Source: Congeria kusceri
Taxonomy: Eukaryota; Mollusca; Bivalvia; Myida; Dreissenidae
NCBI GenBank assembly: GCA_027627225.1
Contig: CM051030.1
Location: forward strand, 19,513,415-19,577,414
Direction of reading: 5' to 3'
DNA: 64,000 nucleotides
Shown: in pieces, positions 22,752 to 35,229 of the stretch
How positions within the stretch are numbered: position 1 is the stretch's first letter
Layout: each line of letters begins with the position of its first letter
The notes under the pieces: model-generated
What the model was told of the DNA's origin: nothing
Databases searched by the model: none
The model's input: only the letters and a program-made list of their open reading frames with translations
Made by a program: the position numbers and the translations under genes

Positions 22752-23724
22752 TTAAGGACGTTTGCAACAATTTCCTTTTTTTTTTTTTCCAAAGACAGAT
22801 TTTCTTAAAACTTGGCATAAAAATGCATCAATGTATCTTGAAACTAAAACAGTATTAAAAAATAGGGGTCAGAGGTCTTTTTCTGGAAATATTGAATTTT
22901 TAATACGGTGCCTGTCGAAGCCTTTTTTCAGTTTGTGTTACTTAGAATGTTGATTAAAATAAAGCGTTTTTATTCAAACAAAGATGAAAATTTTTAAATG
23001 TATCTTTTTAAAATGTTTCGTTTGGTAATATACAAGTGCAGTTTAATGATAACACGCGTTTTATCTACAGTTATCATTTAACAAATGACTTGTAATAGAC
23101 ACTTAACGAGGTTAACTGTGCATTAAATATGCCTGTGAAAACATCATTAGTTTATCAAATATAAGAATGTCTTTTGTTCCAAACGACAGATTTTTTGTTA
23201 AAAGATCCCACATACATGCGTCCTTGTATAATGCAAATAAAACAGTCTTAAAAAATAGGGGTCACCGGCCTTGTTCCGGAAATAGTGGGTTTTGAATACG
23301 GTACCTGTCAAAGCCCCTTTTTCAGTTTGGATTTTTATCAATGTTTTTAGAATACAGCATAGTGTTTTTTTCAAACAAGGTTATGGTTCTTTCAACTGAT
23401 ATGTTTGTACATGCTTTGTTTGACAATATACATGCGTATGTTGATAATAAAAACGCCTTACCTACATTTACTGCTAATAAATATATAATGAATTTGACTG
23501 GACATTTAAGTGTGTAAAATGGGAACTAATAATGCTTTCTGAAACTTCAATTTTTTTATAAAAATTTATTAAACATGCTTTATGAACTTTTAATATTAAA
23601 AATATTTATTTTGAATGGATATTAGAAATGAAATTAGTATATTTTAAACTTTATACAATAAGAAAAAATGAAGCAAAAGGAGAAATTAACCCAATTATTT
23701 TCTTTTTGTTGCGAACGTCTTTAA
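22752..23724. mobile_element. piggyBac-like non-autonomous element with TTAA ends
   Basis: TTAA (22752-22755) is followed by GGACGTTTGCAACAA, and TTGTTGCGAACGTCT is followed by TTAA (23721-23724). The ends are thus inverted repeats of about 15-19 bp with few mismatches inside a duplicated TTAA, which is the piggyBac target. The two internal half-repeats each carry GGGGTCAGAGG or GGGGTCACCGG and TACGGTGCCTGTCGAAGCC-like sequence. No transposase frame. Confidence 0.72.
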
Positions 23725-24428
23725 GAGGATGAGTTACACGATACTCAATAGATATTACATAAGTGTTTTATCATACCTCAACAGCTAATCCACTGTTGCT
23801 GACGCAAACCTCCGCGCAGAGATTTAACCGTGTCCCAGCATAGCTGGTTTAAATCCACGCCGGCACGACGTACCACGTGACCATAGGCAAACACTTGGCG
23901 CGAAATAAAATCGTGGACAAGCATATGAAAAACACGTGGACAACGTAAAATCATTGCGTTGTTATGTTTACTTATTTATTGATTTATTTATTGTTTTTTA
24001 TTTTAACTCTTAATATATATACCTGGACCAATAATGCAACATGTCTGTGTCGTTGTCTGTGTCAAAAATAATGATAGAATTAATAAAATTTTGTACAAAA
24101 TAAATCTTCAATCTCCTCATAATCGTCTCCCCTGAAAATGTTCTAATCTGTAAGTTTTTAACTCGTGGTGGCAGTGGTATTACTGAAGAGTGTCAATAGG
24201 GAATTAAACACTGCGAGGAGTTTGGGACTGGCGCGTGTAAAATAAAAGAATACGGGACCATTCGCCCCGAAACACGTTTCGGCCTGGGACGTTTCGCTCC
24301 GAAATATGTTTCGCCCTGAGAGGTTTCGCCCCGAATATTTCAGCTGTCGGGTTTCACAGTTTGCAATCATGTGAATCAATAATGTGAATAAAATTAAACT
24401 AAACGTGGAATAATGGCATGCCAAATTA
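23725..24428. other. Patchwork of repeat fragments
   Basis: Bases 23808-23865 carry a CCTCCGCGCAGAGATTT end fragment of the family at 19128. Bases 24000-24125 are an inverted match to 37240-37355 (CCAATAATGCAACATGTCTG; GGAGACGATTATGAGGAG on the other strand). Bases 24255-24345 are a degenerate minisatellite of GTTTCGCCCCGAA-like words. No gene. Confidence 0.55.
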
Positions 24429-24429
24429 C

Positions 24430-25664
24430 GCCGAAAAAAAGACAATCGACGTTGAAATTAATATTGAGATGTCATTTTTTGTTCCCGAAACATAATACAA
24501 AAGGGAAAAGATTATCGTTTACTTGACTTCTCGAACCCCAGCTTGTTTAGTCCTCACTAAGGAAACTTCTTTCGGACACTATAAGAAACCTTATTGGACC
24601 CAAAATTAATTGGAGATAAACTCAAATATTATTAAGATGTTAACCGTGAATAAACCGATCATACCTTCCATTTTTACACCGGTGATTAATTAATAACCTA
24701 AATGCTAGTAATTTACGTTAATATAATTGTTATTTGAATTTTTCAGGCAAATTTAACAAATTAGCATTGTCAGAAAATAATTGCGGAAATGAATGAAAAT
24801 TAGCATATATCAGACGAGTGTACGTAGTTCTGTTCAATAATATACTATAAGTATCATACGTTTTGCAAACAGTGTATTAATGCTACGCAAATGAAGTAAA
24901 AGTAACATTTCGACGTATTACGAGAATTCTTTCAACACATTTTATTTACAGAAAGATGTTAAATATTAAAAAAAAATGAATAACATATACTGAAGAAAGG
25001 TGCAATTATAAATCACACTTAATAAAACGCAACCGCAATTCAAATATAAATTTACATACAGTAAATTTATATATATAAATTCCCCATTTATTGAAATTCT
25101 CGGGTTTATGATTCTCCGGACGATGAATGTATATTAGCATAGCTCTACGACGCGCTATTTTTATAATGATGCACCCCTACATCTCGAGTGTGTTGAATAC
25201 GCTGGAATAGACCATTTCATACCGATCTTCGCCGAATATCTACGTATGGCTTCGAAAGGTTTGAGAGCGCAATAATTCTCACAAAATGGGATCATTGTAA
25301 TTGCTGTTTATAGAGCATGAAGCTGAAATAGGCTAAACAAAATAATGATTTCATTATGTGAATAATTATTACATTATGTTCATGACATACAATAAGTAAA
25401 ATTGTTAATAATTATGTTCAGTTCTAGAGTGTATGTTGAAGATATGATTATAAATTTATTTTAACCACTTATATAAACAATTATGTAAATTTTAATCCCC
25501 CAAAATATGCAACAGTTATTGGTAGACATCAGACCATTGTTGTAAGTTTGCATTCCCTAAAATTAAGACATTTTCCCAATTCTATCGGCATTCAATTTTC
25601 CCGCTGCATAAAATTATCTCAAGAAATCTATGTCAAATTAATCTTACACAGCTACGCCGAAAAA
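24430..25664 (-). repeat. R1 interspersed repeat, copy 2
   Basis: A full-length minus-strand copy. It begins (minus) at 25664 with the CGGCGTAGCTGTG-like end and finishes near 24430 with GTCGATTGTCTTTTTTTCGG. It includes ATTCTCCGGACG and AACTTCTTTCGGACACT, and lacks the tRNA-like element found in copy 1. Confidence 0.7.
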
Positions 25665-26041
25665 ATGTTACCCTGGGATATAACTTTTGGTCAATTGACA
25701 AAATACACAGAGTGGTCACGTAAGGTGTAAGAATAAATAATCAACAAACATCATTGTTAACATTTGTATTATGTTTTATGAACTAAATCAATTTATAAAG
25801 CTCATTTTGCATATGAACAGACACACAAGGTAAAATGCATAATTGATTGAAAAAAGGAAATATGACGTATTTTGCACACGTTCCAGACAGCAAGAATACT
25901 GTCTGTTATTAAATTTTCTGTGTTTATTTGCAGTCCGTTAAACATTATGTGGTCATTTTAAAAACTTCATTTCATTTATCTGACGGAAGTAAATTGAAAT
26001 GCTATATTCAATGCAACTCCAATATTTCATCAACCATATAG
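25665..26041. other. Unassigned AT-rich DNA
   Basis: Nothing recognised. Confidence 0.4.
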
Positions 26042-26180
26042 AGAATACTAGGTTAGTGTTGAATACAGATATATTTATTTAGCGAGGCTTAGAAACCAAA
26101 ACCACGAGCCTTGACGAGTGCTTTAGGTTTAAGTGCCGAGCAAATAAACTTATCTGTATTCAACACTTACCTTGTATTCT
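26042..26180. mobile_element. Small foldback MITE
   Basis: A 139-bp inverted repeat. A perfect 15-bp core GTGTTGAATACAGAT lies at 26056-26070 and its complement at 26152-26166, within arms of about 45 bp. A third copy of the core word (GTGTTGAATACAG) lies at 26318-26330. Confidence 0.65.
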
Positions 26181-26965
26181 ATTCATCCAATCATTTTGTG
26201 TCTTTGTTTTGAAAATAAACGAAAGAAAATCGCTGAATAACACGAAAATAATCAAATCACGACAGGAAAATAAACAATCTGGCGCAATTATAATGGGCTT
26301 GTTTGCTATATTCCACAGTGTTGAATACAGCTAAGTTTGTCCCACGGGGTGTCATTTCGTCAATGCAGGCGTGATGATGGAATAAAAATTTATTCAATTA
26401 GTTAGCATACAGATCAATGCAACATCCCGATACCTTCTCTTGAATCGCAACACTAAACGCCAGGAACATTGAAAAGAAACATAATACAACATATTTTAGC
26501 AACTTTTTTGTAATAAAATTACATTTTCAATAATTTTGTGAGGACACACATCAAGCAGTTACATACAACATTATTTTTTATCTGAAATTCCCCTTAAGTT
26601 AGACTTTCCATTAGATTTAAAAAAACAAACAAACGGCCCCTGGATTGCTCACACTTGTCTGTAAGCAAAGTGTTGCAATGTCATATGTGAAAAACTACCA
26701 GCACATCACCCAGGTTTTCCCTGTTTTAATGAACCAAAAAAGATTGATTAAACAAAGATTCACTGGCTCGATGTGTGTGTATTTCAACAGATCCATTCGC
26801 TTTCCACACTATATTCAACGCTTTCAATATCACCATACATATGAGCCCAGTTATGAAATCAAAGTGATTGGAATGGATTTAGTACAGGGCATCACAAGAA
26901 ACATGTCTGTGAAAATACTTTTAAATTGATCACTGGTCAATCCAAACAATATATTAGTGGGTTTT
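26181..26965. other. Unassigned; 94-residue open frame
   Basis: The plus-strand frame at 26645-26929 has no recognisable family and no splice or promoter support. The rest is AT-rich DNA. Confidence 0.3.
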
Positions 26966-28430
26966 TTTCGGCGTAGCTGTCTAAGATCACTTTTGACTCA
27001 GATTTTCTTGCGATAATTATGCAGCGGGAAAATTTAATGCCAATAGAATTGGACAAATTTTCTAGGGAATGCAAACTTCAAACAATGGTTTAACGTATAC
27101 CAATAACTGTTGCATACTTTTGAGGATAAAAATTTACATAATTGTTTACATAAGCGGTAAAAATGAAGTTATAAACATATCTTCAATATATACGCTAGAA
27201 CAGAGGCTAATTATGAAAGTATTTTCTCATCGTATGCAATAAAAAGAATGCTATATTCATCCACGTAACGAAATATCTATTTTGTTTAGCCTACATTTAT
27301 ATAGCTGTACGCTCTATAAATAGCAATTGTGTAATGTTCCCATTAATAAATCGCATTCACAGTGTTGCCGTTCCATGTAGCCCATTGATTCTAGCGAGTT
27401 CATCACATTCAAGAAACAGTAGTGTCATTCTAAAAATAGCGCGCGTAGCTAGCAATCGTTGTATTGCTGTGTTAATAGACACGTACATGCATCAATAATA
27501 GCGTTCAGAGAATCATAAACCTAAAAATTTCAATAAATGGGGAATTTATATTTATAAACTTACAGTTAATTTGAATTAAATTGTGGCTACGATTTATTAA
27601 GGATTATTTATAATTGCATCTTTCTATCAACTTCTCCAGTACATGTTATTTAATCTATAAAAAGATGCTACATTTTCTATAGATAAAATGTTATGAAAGA
27701 AGATTCGGAATACGTCGAATTGTTATTCGCGTAGCATGAATACACAATTTGCAATACTAATTATACACAGGAACCCCTGATATATCATATGTATTCTGAT
27801 ACAATTTTAAATCGTCATAGTCTAATGAATTTGTTTGGTTGCGTTATCAAATATAAAGTCTAACATTTCAAAAATCGCTGAATGTTCCCTTGCTTTTGCT
27901 TTTTATTGGGATACACAGTATAAATGCTTATTTGACTTCAAATCGTTATTATATTAGATAACTAACATGAATGGTATAGTACCGGTACTATAAATAACTG
28001 TATAGACTCGTCTGATACATAATATATTTAATTCATTCCAGAAATTATTTTCTGACACTGTTAATTTGTTAAAATGGCTTGACAAATTAAGAAAACAATT
28101 ATGTTAACTTAAATTATTTTGATTATTCATATATCACTGGTGGAAACATGGAGCTGTATGATTGATTTATTCGCAGCATAGATATTAATTATAATTTTAT
28201 TTAATTTTTAAATTAATAAATTTATCTTAAATTAACTTTTGGGTCCGAGAAAATTTCTTATAGTGTCCGAAATATCTGGGGTCCAAAAAGTCTAATATTG
28301 GTGGGGACCAAAAAATCTGGGGTCTGAGAAGTCACGTAACCGATCATCTTGGCCGTCTGTTTAGGTGATTTTTAATGACATCTCAATATTAATTTCAACG
28401 CCGATTGTTTGTTTTAAAGACATTTATTTT
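26966..28430 (+). repeat. R1 interspersed repeat, copy 3
   Basis: A full-length plus-strand copy from TTTTTTCGGCGTAGCTGTC to GCCGATTGTTTGTTTTAAAG, facing copy 2 across about 1.3 kb. It is continuous at the point where copy 1 carries the 840-bp insertion. Confidence 0.72.
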
Positions 28431-28564
28431 GTATATAATTTCAACAGAGGATTTCAATTTGTTCCATAAATTGAAGTTAATGGTAACATGTTATGCAATG
28501 AACATTCCTTAGTACAGTGAGTAGTTTTGTGATTTTACCCCAAAATGAATCATGCAAATTAATT

Positions 28565-29285
28565 AGGGACGGCATCGAATACCAAAATCGGTATTCGAAT
28601 ATTCGCTTTTCCATTCAATCGAATACTCAAGTAATCGCATAAATTCTTGTAAGTACTTTGAGCTTTGTAAATTGATCGACATAATCATTATTTTATATGA
28701 CGATTTAATACTGATTAGCAAGTAGATCTATTTTTGCACTTTCTAATTAATTCATAAATTACACGGAATTACGCATACACTTAAAATAATTTAAGGTCCC
28801 ATGTTAATTGTTCTTTAAATCAAACTGTTTCAATGAGCCACACACTTTTATCCGTATAGAAACGCGATGTTAAACAAAAAATAGGAGCAACATTTCTCTG
28901 TTATACTGGCTGCTTAATGTGTGATCGGTTAGTTATTCTTTTTTATTAGTTTAACATGTCTAAACGCGAGTTATAATTACCGATTAACAGTTATGGTTTC
29001 ATACTGGCTGATGTTACTGTGTAATACTTGCGACTTGACGAGTGCCCGCATACACTGACCCGTGTATCCAATATCTCTCGACACGTGACACGGTGCCATT
29101 CTAATGAAAACCTGATATGAAGTATAAAATGTTGAAAAACTGCCGTTGACAGAAAAAATACTTGATACAATCGAAAAATTATTGGTTTTTAACAAAAAAT
29201 ACAAATTTGCGAATATTCGAATAGCGTTTTAACTATTCGAATGGCGATCATTAAATCGATTATTTGAATAGTTTTGCCATCCCTT
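28565..29285. mobile_element. hAT-like MITE
   Basis: Terminal AGGGACGGCA (28565-28574) and TGCCATCCCT (29275-29284) are inverted with one mismatch. AAATTAATT is repeated on both sides (28556-28564 and 29286-29294), consistent with the 8-bp duplication of hAT elements. Subterminal regions are rich in ATTCGAAT words. No transposase frame. Confidence 0.7.
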
Positions 29286-29474
29286 AAATTAATTAATAAT
29301 AAAACTTTGACCTGAGTTTGTGCACACATAACAATTAAAACATTTCAATCATTTAAATATTGTGCATGTTAAATTATTTGGCATGAGATTTCACATGTTC
29401 ATATTAAGACCCACCAAAGATGACAAACTTTTTCACCATAGAACAGACGTATTGAAGTCTTTATACCCCTATCA

Positions 29475-30110
29475 CACTATACCGCGTTTCCGCTGCGTTG
29501 TCAAAGCATTGTTTAATTTTCCAGAGCGCCGTGAGATCGCAAGAAAAATCGAATATTTTTGGTGAAGATGGACATGTCACGGCGTCCTCACAGCGACCCA
29601 GGCATTGCTACGGAACTTCCATGGCGTTCTATGGCGTTCCTACGGAGTTCTTGTTGGCGATTGTCTGCGCTCTCACGCCGCTTCCACTGCGTGCATTGAG
29701 CTTTTACGGCGCTCACACTGCGCTGACGGCGTGTTGAAGCGTTCATTTATACTTTTTTGTTTGTTTTTGTCATGCAAACGCCGATGGACGCGATAGAAGC
29801 GCCTTGGGAGCACAATGATCGCCGTGACAAATCCGTGCAGTCGTTGTAAGAGCGCAGTTAAATAAATAACACACCGTATAAGCGCCGTAGACGCGCCGTC
29901 TAAGCGCGGTAGAGAAGGATGTACAATCTCCATGCAGGTGCCACAACCACAGCGCTCGCACTGCGACCCCAGTGCGCGCCCGCGGAGCTCCTGTGGCGTT
30001 GTAGGAGACCTTACTGCGCTGCTATGGCGAACTTACGGCGACCACACTGCGCTCATATCAGAACGCCGAGCGACGGCGTTAGCTTTTTTCGCTAAAAGTG
30101 GAAACGGTTT
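29475..30110. repeat. GC-rich degenerate repeat
   Basis: About 0.6 kb of GC-rich sequence in an AT-rich setting, built of short recurring words such as ACGGCG, CACTGCG, GGCGTTC and AGCGC. The edges carry weakly inverted CGTTTCCGCTGCG and GTGGAAACGG. Overlapping frames occur on both strands, as expected of such composition, and are not called as genes. Confidence 0.5.
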
Positions 30111-30945
30111 GCATACTAATGAACAGTAGGCCCAGGGGCAACACAAAATAACATATACGAGTGCTAGTTTTGTAACACACTGCTACATCCCTGATAAACA
30201 TTTGAGACAAACAGTTCATAAATCCTGAGATAAGTAGTCTTTTGCACTAATAAAACACAGTGCGGCACTATTTAAACCTTCAAATTTCCTGTGCACAACA
30301 AAATCTCCGAAGACACACCAACTCACCTTAGTTCAATAACTCAGTTTCTGCAATGCAAAGTAGAAGCGTTCGTCCACTAGTATAAAGCATGAACGTTATG
30401 TTCTATGATAAGTTCACATATGAGTAATTTGTCTAATCGTATCCTTTGGTCTAGTTAGCTTTCCTGCTATGACACGGATATACATTTGAGCTATGTGACA
30501 GGTTACACAATTGGAACAGACCTTATGACAAAAGACATACATTGTGGTTTTCATTATGAGCATGAAAAAGAGCTCTAACACGGTGTTAATACCCAGCTCG
30601 TTACATGCATTATGTCGAAGATTTGTAATGATTGGCACTTCATTTTGTGTATATCAATATTAAACAACCAAGCAATTCCTATCTTGACCAGGCCATACCT
30701 GCAGGGTGTAGAACACAGTCAATGTAGTCCATTCTGACCTTCTACTGTCTGAGGACTGTAAATATACCTACCATGTATAATAAAATATTACCTATTCTCC
30801 CCAAAAAGAATTAAAACGCTTAATAGTGAAGCTTTAATGAATACTACAACCAATACATTGTGAGGTATTTAACAAGAAAATGAGTACTGATACAGTTGAA
30901 CAGTTTCACAAATGAATACGTTTGAAAAAAATCTGTCAAAAAGTA
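30111..30945. other. Unassigned DNA
   Basis: No gene or repeat boundary was recognised. Confidence 0.4.
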
Positions 30946-33930
30946 AACAACAGGGCCGTAATGGCCCAAAGTGCTCACCTGAGAACTGGCAATGACAGAG
31001 GCCAGCTCTGACATCTGAATTTCATCACCTACAAATTGATCCAAATCAGACAACCGGCCTTTTTCTGTAGCTAACCTTGCAATTAAAAGGCGCTATACAG
31101 ATGCATTTACGGTCGAAACTGTTGGGACCAAGATGAACCAAAAGCAATCGGTGATATGTTTACCATGCACAATCACATTTACATTACACTGAGGTTAACA
31201 TCCAATCTTTGGCACATTTTTAGGTCCAATCTTGGGATGTCAACGGATATCCTGATATCCGGTACTGTGTTAGCATCCGGCTACAAAATAAGTATCCGAA
31301 TATTCGTATAAAAGTTTTAAAAATTACATTTTTCTCCATTTTCTAGTAGATATACAAACGCCTTGTTGTATTAGCCTTATGCCACTTCAGACTCTACAGG
31401 AGGTCTCGCCCTCGTACTGCGGATATGTCATGTTGTTGGTCTCTTAAACACACCCTTTGATTAGTACAATGTTATCTTAAAACAACAGGTAGTGTTTTAC
31501 ATTACGCTTACTTTGAGTGTGCTGTGTAACAAACAATGTATCACAATATATTATGATAATTAGGTACCTCCATATTAATCTGAGATGTTTCTCAACCAAT
31601 AAGCAATGCCAGTTACCAGTGTCCAACCTACTATTGAAATCAAGTTTTATTCATTGTTAACCAATCGTTTCTAATCGGTAAAACTTAAAAAGACTGTCTT
31701 GTGTAATAAGTTTGCTTCCGATTATTACTAGCATGCAGCAGTAAGCCTCATTTTAACGCAAATTATAAATTAAATTCCGGTACTTAAATTGAAATGCATA
31801 ACAAAAATTGCATGCGTCACAAAACAAACAAAACATTTAATTTACTAACAAAATCGACAGTTTATGTTACATTTCCTTTTTTTTTTTAAATAATCTGAAA
31901 TTATTTCGTTTTCTAGATACAGGTATCATAATTTAGATGTGTTTAGATGCGCACTGAAATATGCAACTGTAACAAGCGCTAGATTCTAGCCACTAGTGCC
32001 GATCTATAGGGTGGTCCGGATGGTATCCGGATTTTACATACGAATATCCGGATACCAATTCTGGTATCCGCTGACATCCCTAGTTCAAACATTAAGCTGA
32101 ATTCTATGTACTGTGTTTTGTTATTAATTTAACAGAACAATAATTAAAACAGTCACAAGTGACAGCAATAAAAGGCACCTGTCAGCATTACGTATATCAT
32201 CAATTAGGTCTAATCAATCAAAAAGACCATTGTACTTGACGTATTTTCATTGCAGTTATGTTTTAGGTCTTATAAATAATATTTTGCTCACCGGTTAACA
32301 GCTCAAATACCAAAAACCTATTAGCCGGTTTCTGAAATACTGTTTGTTGCCATGCCAAATGAAAAAAAGGAGTCTCTATCGTGAAAATAGTCCGTTTGTT
32401 TCTTCTTTTTTTCACAAACAAGGGCCAATACCTCTGTTCTTTATACCATTATCAGGGCAAACCCTTGGTTTATTATGAGATCTTATGGCTATACACAAGT
32501 TGTGTTTATCAAGATTAAATGATAAATGTGTCTATGTCACACAAAGTCCTTTTTTGCAAATGTTGTCATAAAGAAGGGTAAATAACTCTAGTGTTCCTGG
32601 TTCTATCTGTTCTATCATTGCACCATGATGGGATCTTATAATCATACACAAACTTTGCAAGTAGTCAACAAGGAATTAAAAGTTAATTCTCTATGGAGAC
32701 TGAAAGCCAGTTATTGACAAATTATGCCAAAAAAATTCACAAACACGGGGCCATTAGTGATAAGCAGACTCCACTATCTGGGTTATATCTGTGACTGACC
32801 TACAAAGAGAGATTTTCTGGCAATCATCTTCCGGATACTGAATTTACCTCCCTTTCCAAGGTGAGTTATTCAGGAATAAATGTATTTGGGGCAAAAAAGG
32901 GACAACGATTCCTGGTCCGATCGGGCCCATTATCGAAGCCATCCAAGACTGTATGGTCATACACAAGCTATGCAAGTTTGGTCAAGATTGAACCAAAATA
33001 CACCAGAAAATCAAACTCATGACTTTGTAGCCGTTTAGTCATAGTGCTCCAAACACAGTCAGTCACATGTACATAAAGTTTCACAAAATATCCACATTTC
33101 ACTAAAACAATTATTTTGACTGAACAAAAAGGTGCTATAACAATTCATTGACAATATTCATAGTCTGAAAGGCTCAGAAATAAAATCTGATCTGTGCATG
33201 GAAAATACATATAATTATCAAATTATGGATACCTGTAAGAGGCTCTTAAAATATGCATTGCATTTCTCAGATGAGACATAATGGGTAATCAGCAGGTATC
33301 ACTAACCAATCAAACAAAACTGTTGCAGCTAAACTGGCTTAACAAACTTTCAAAAAATTAATAAGCAGCTGGCTGTCTAGTTAGAGATGGAGTCTTGAGG
33401 GTCCATTGCACATATGGATTACCTGTTACTCAACAAATTGTTAACTGCTTGAATGAGACAAAGCAAGACACTGTCACATACACGGATGCCCCCTTGACAC
33501 ATGTTTGGACGCTAACAAAGGGCTTTGTGCCAACACTATATTTTGCCCCAACAAATTTATTTTCAAATATTTTCTATTGTGTAAAATGACAAAGGACCAT
33601 AAATCTGCCTGAATTGGTCAAACCAAAATTCCTTTATTTACGATCACCTACAAGTTAAGGTTCTTCAGCTATGAAAGTTTTATCGAAATCCACCAAGCAG
33701 TTAAAATGGAGTTGATTCCACAAAATTTCGGGACGTATATATTCGGAAGTGGAAAAAATGACAAAGAGCCATAATTCTTCCAAATTTGGTCGCAGTCAAA
33801 ATTCCTTCCTTACGATCACCTACACGTTATGGTTATTCAGCTGTGAAATTGAGTGAAATCTGCCCAGCAGCTAAGAGGAGTTGAGTCCACAAAATTTCGG
33901 GACGGCCTTACGGACGGACAACTGCAATGC
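30946..33930 (+). repeat. Composite repeat, copy 2
   Basis: The head at 30946 (CAGGGCCGTAATGGCCCAAA, GCTCACCTGAGAACTGG) matches 11346. Array A-type units with GGGTAAATAACTCTAGTGTT and CATACACAAACTTTGCAAG follow at 32400-32980. Then come two units near 33600-33905 with ACGATCACCTACA and CACAAAATTTCGGGACG (period about 178 bp). It is interrupted at 31233-32081. The tail palindrome of copy 1 is not seen. Confidence 0.65.
31233..32081. mobile_element. hAT-like MITE inside composite repeat 2
   Basis: Ends TGGGATGTCAACGGATATCC (31233-31252) and GGTATCCGCTGACATCCC (32063-32080) are inverted with a few mismatches. Subterminal GATATCCGG and ATATCCGGATACC words recur. No exact target duplication and no transposase frame were seen. 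Confidence 0.6.
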
Positions 33931-35020
33931 TCAATTCCTCCCACTTTGTGGTTCAAAAATATTAAAATAATAGCCTTTGAAATACCTTAGGCATATACAT
34001 CAAACAAAGTATAAATAATAAGTCAAGAAGTCGTTGGCGATCATTTGTCTTTGAGAGTAAAAATGAAACGCCTTTTGCAAAAAGGATACCAACAATGTGC
34101 ATGTATTATATTGTTATAGACAATTGTACAGTCGAAAGACAAATCACAACAGCTATGGTGAGCTTACAAGTATCATTTGCCGTTCAGTGGTGTTAACAAA
34201 GTTATTAAAAGCGATATGCATACCTGAATTTTACACAAAGCGAGCCTATATTGATCACCTAACTAACGTTTGTATCATCCGAAAAGCCACGTCCCCCATG
34301 CTAACTTATTTCTGTTCAAACAAGAACATGGAATTTTAACAAAAATAGTTAATGATCTAAAGATGTAATCTTTTAGCAGATAGTATGTAAAAGGAGCAGC
34401 CAATGGAATTAATCTGGCCATGTTTTAATGTAGTGCGTTGAGTACCATATAAATTAGATAGATAGGTTTATTCAGGTAAAAACAGACGTGTCAACAATTT
34501 ACATATTTCAGATACAGAACAATTGTTAAATTGACAAAAACATTTTGTAGTTCACAGATATATATTGGTAGGTAAATAATACTTGCAAGTCATTATTTGC
34601 CTACATATACTTGAATATGTTACAGAAAATACCATTTCGAAGCAAAATAAGTAATATTAATTTCAATCCGCTCTCTGCGAGATTAAATAAAATAAAATAA
34701 CTTTTCAGTGAAAATGTGTAGTAGCCTAGGATGGGCCATGAAAGTCTGAAAATAATTCAGAGGATTAAGCTAGGACCTTACTAATTTTCTGCACATAAAC
34801 TATATTACCATAATCAAACTTAAACTAGATTTTATTGAAACAATAAGTAACAGCACATTTCTAGTTGATTTCAAGAGAAACAAACACTTGTGGAGTATTT
34901 ACAATATTATTTACATTAATGGCATAGTTTCTGACCATATATGATTTATGATCACAATTAACAACACTTTAGCAACGCAATGAATTTGACTACCGGTAAA
35001 TGTCTAGCTGGGCAAATGAA
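33931..35020. other. Unassigned AT-rich DNA
   Basis: No supported gene. The plus-strand 80-residue frame at 34097-34339 has no family match I can recognise. Confidence 0.4.
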
Positions 35021-35021
35021 A

Positions 35022-35222
35022 AACAAGAGGACCGTGATGGCCCAAAGCGCTCACCTGAGTACTGACAAGGACGAAGACCATTCAGCTGTGAAAGGTTTGA
35101 AAATTAAGGAATTTAAAGAATACATACGTACGCTCAGAGGGAGTTAAGATTGATTAGATTCCCTGAATCATACAGTGCAAAAGGCAATACGGACTTGGCA
35201 GTGGAGGTGCGGTGTTGAAGCT
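35022..35222 (+). repeat. Composite repeat, copy 3 (head only)
   Basis: AACAAGAGGACCGTGATGGC, GCTCACCTGAGTACTG and GGTTTGAAAATTAAGG match 11346-11445. The copy is cut off where the Ty3/gypsy relic begins. Confidence 0.7.
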
Positions 35223-35229
35223 CTAGAAG

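Noticed and set aside
24158..24445. Pentapeptide-repeat-like minus-strand protein (SGRNLSGRN)
   Set aside because: The likeness comes from a minisatellite of GTTTCGCCC words and partly overlaps the end of R1 copy 2.
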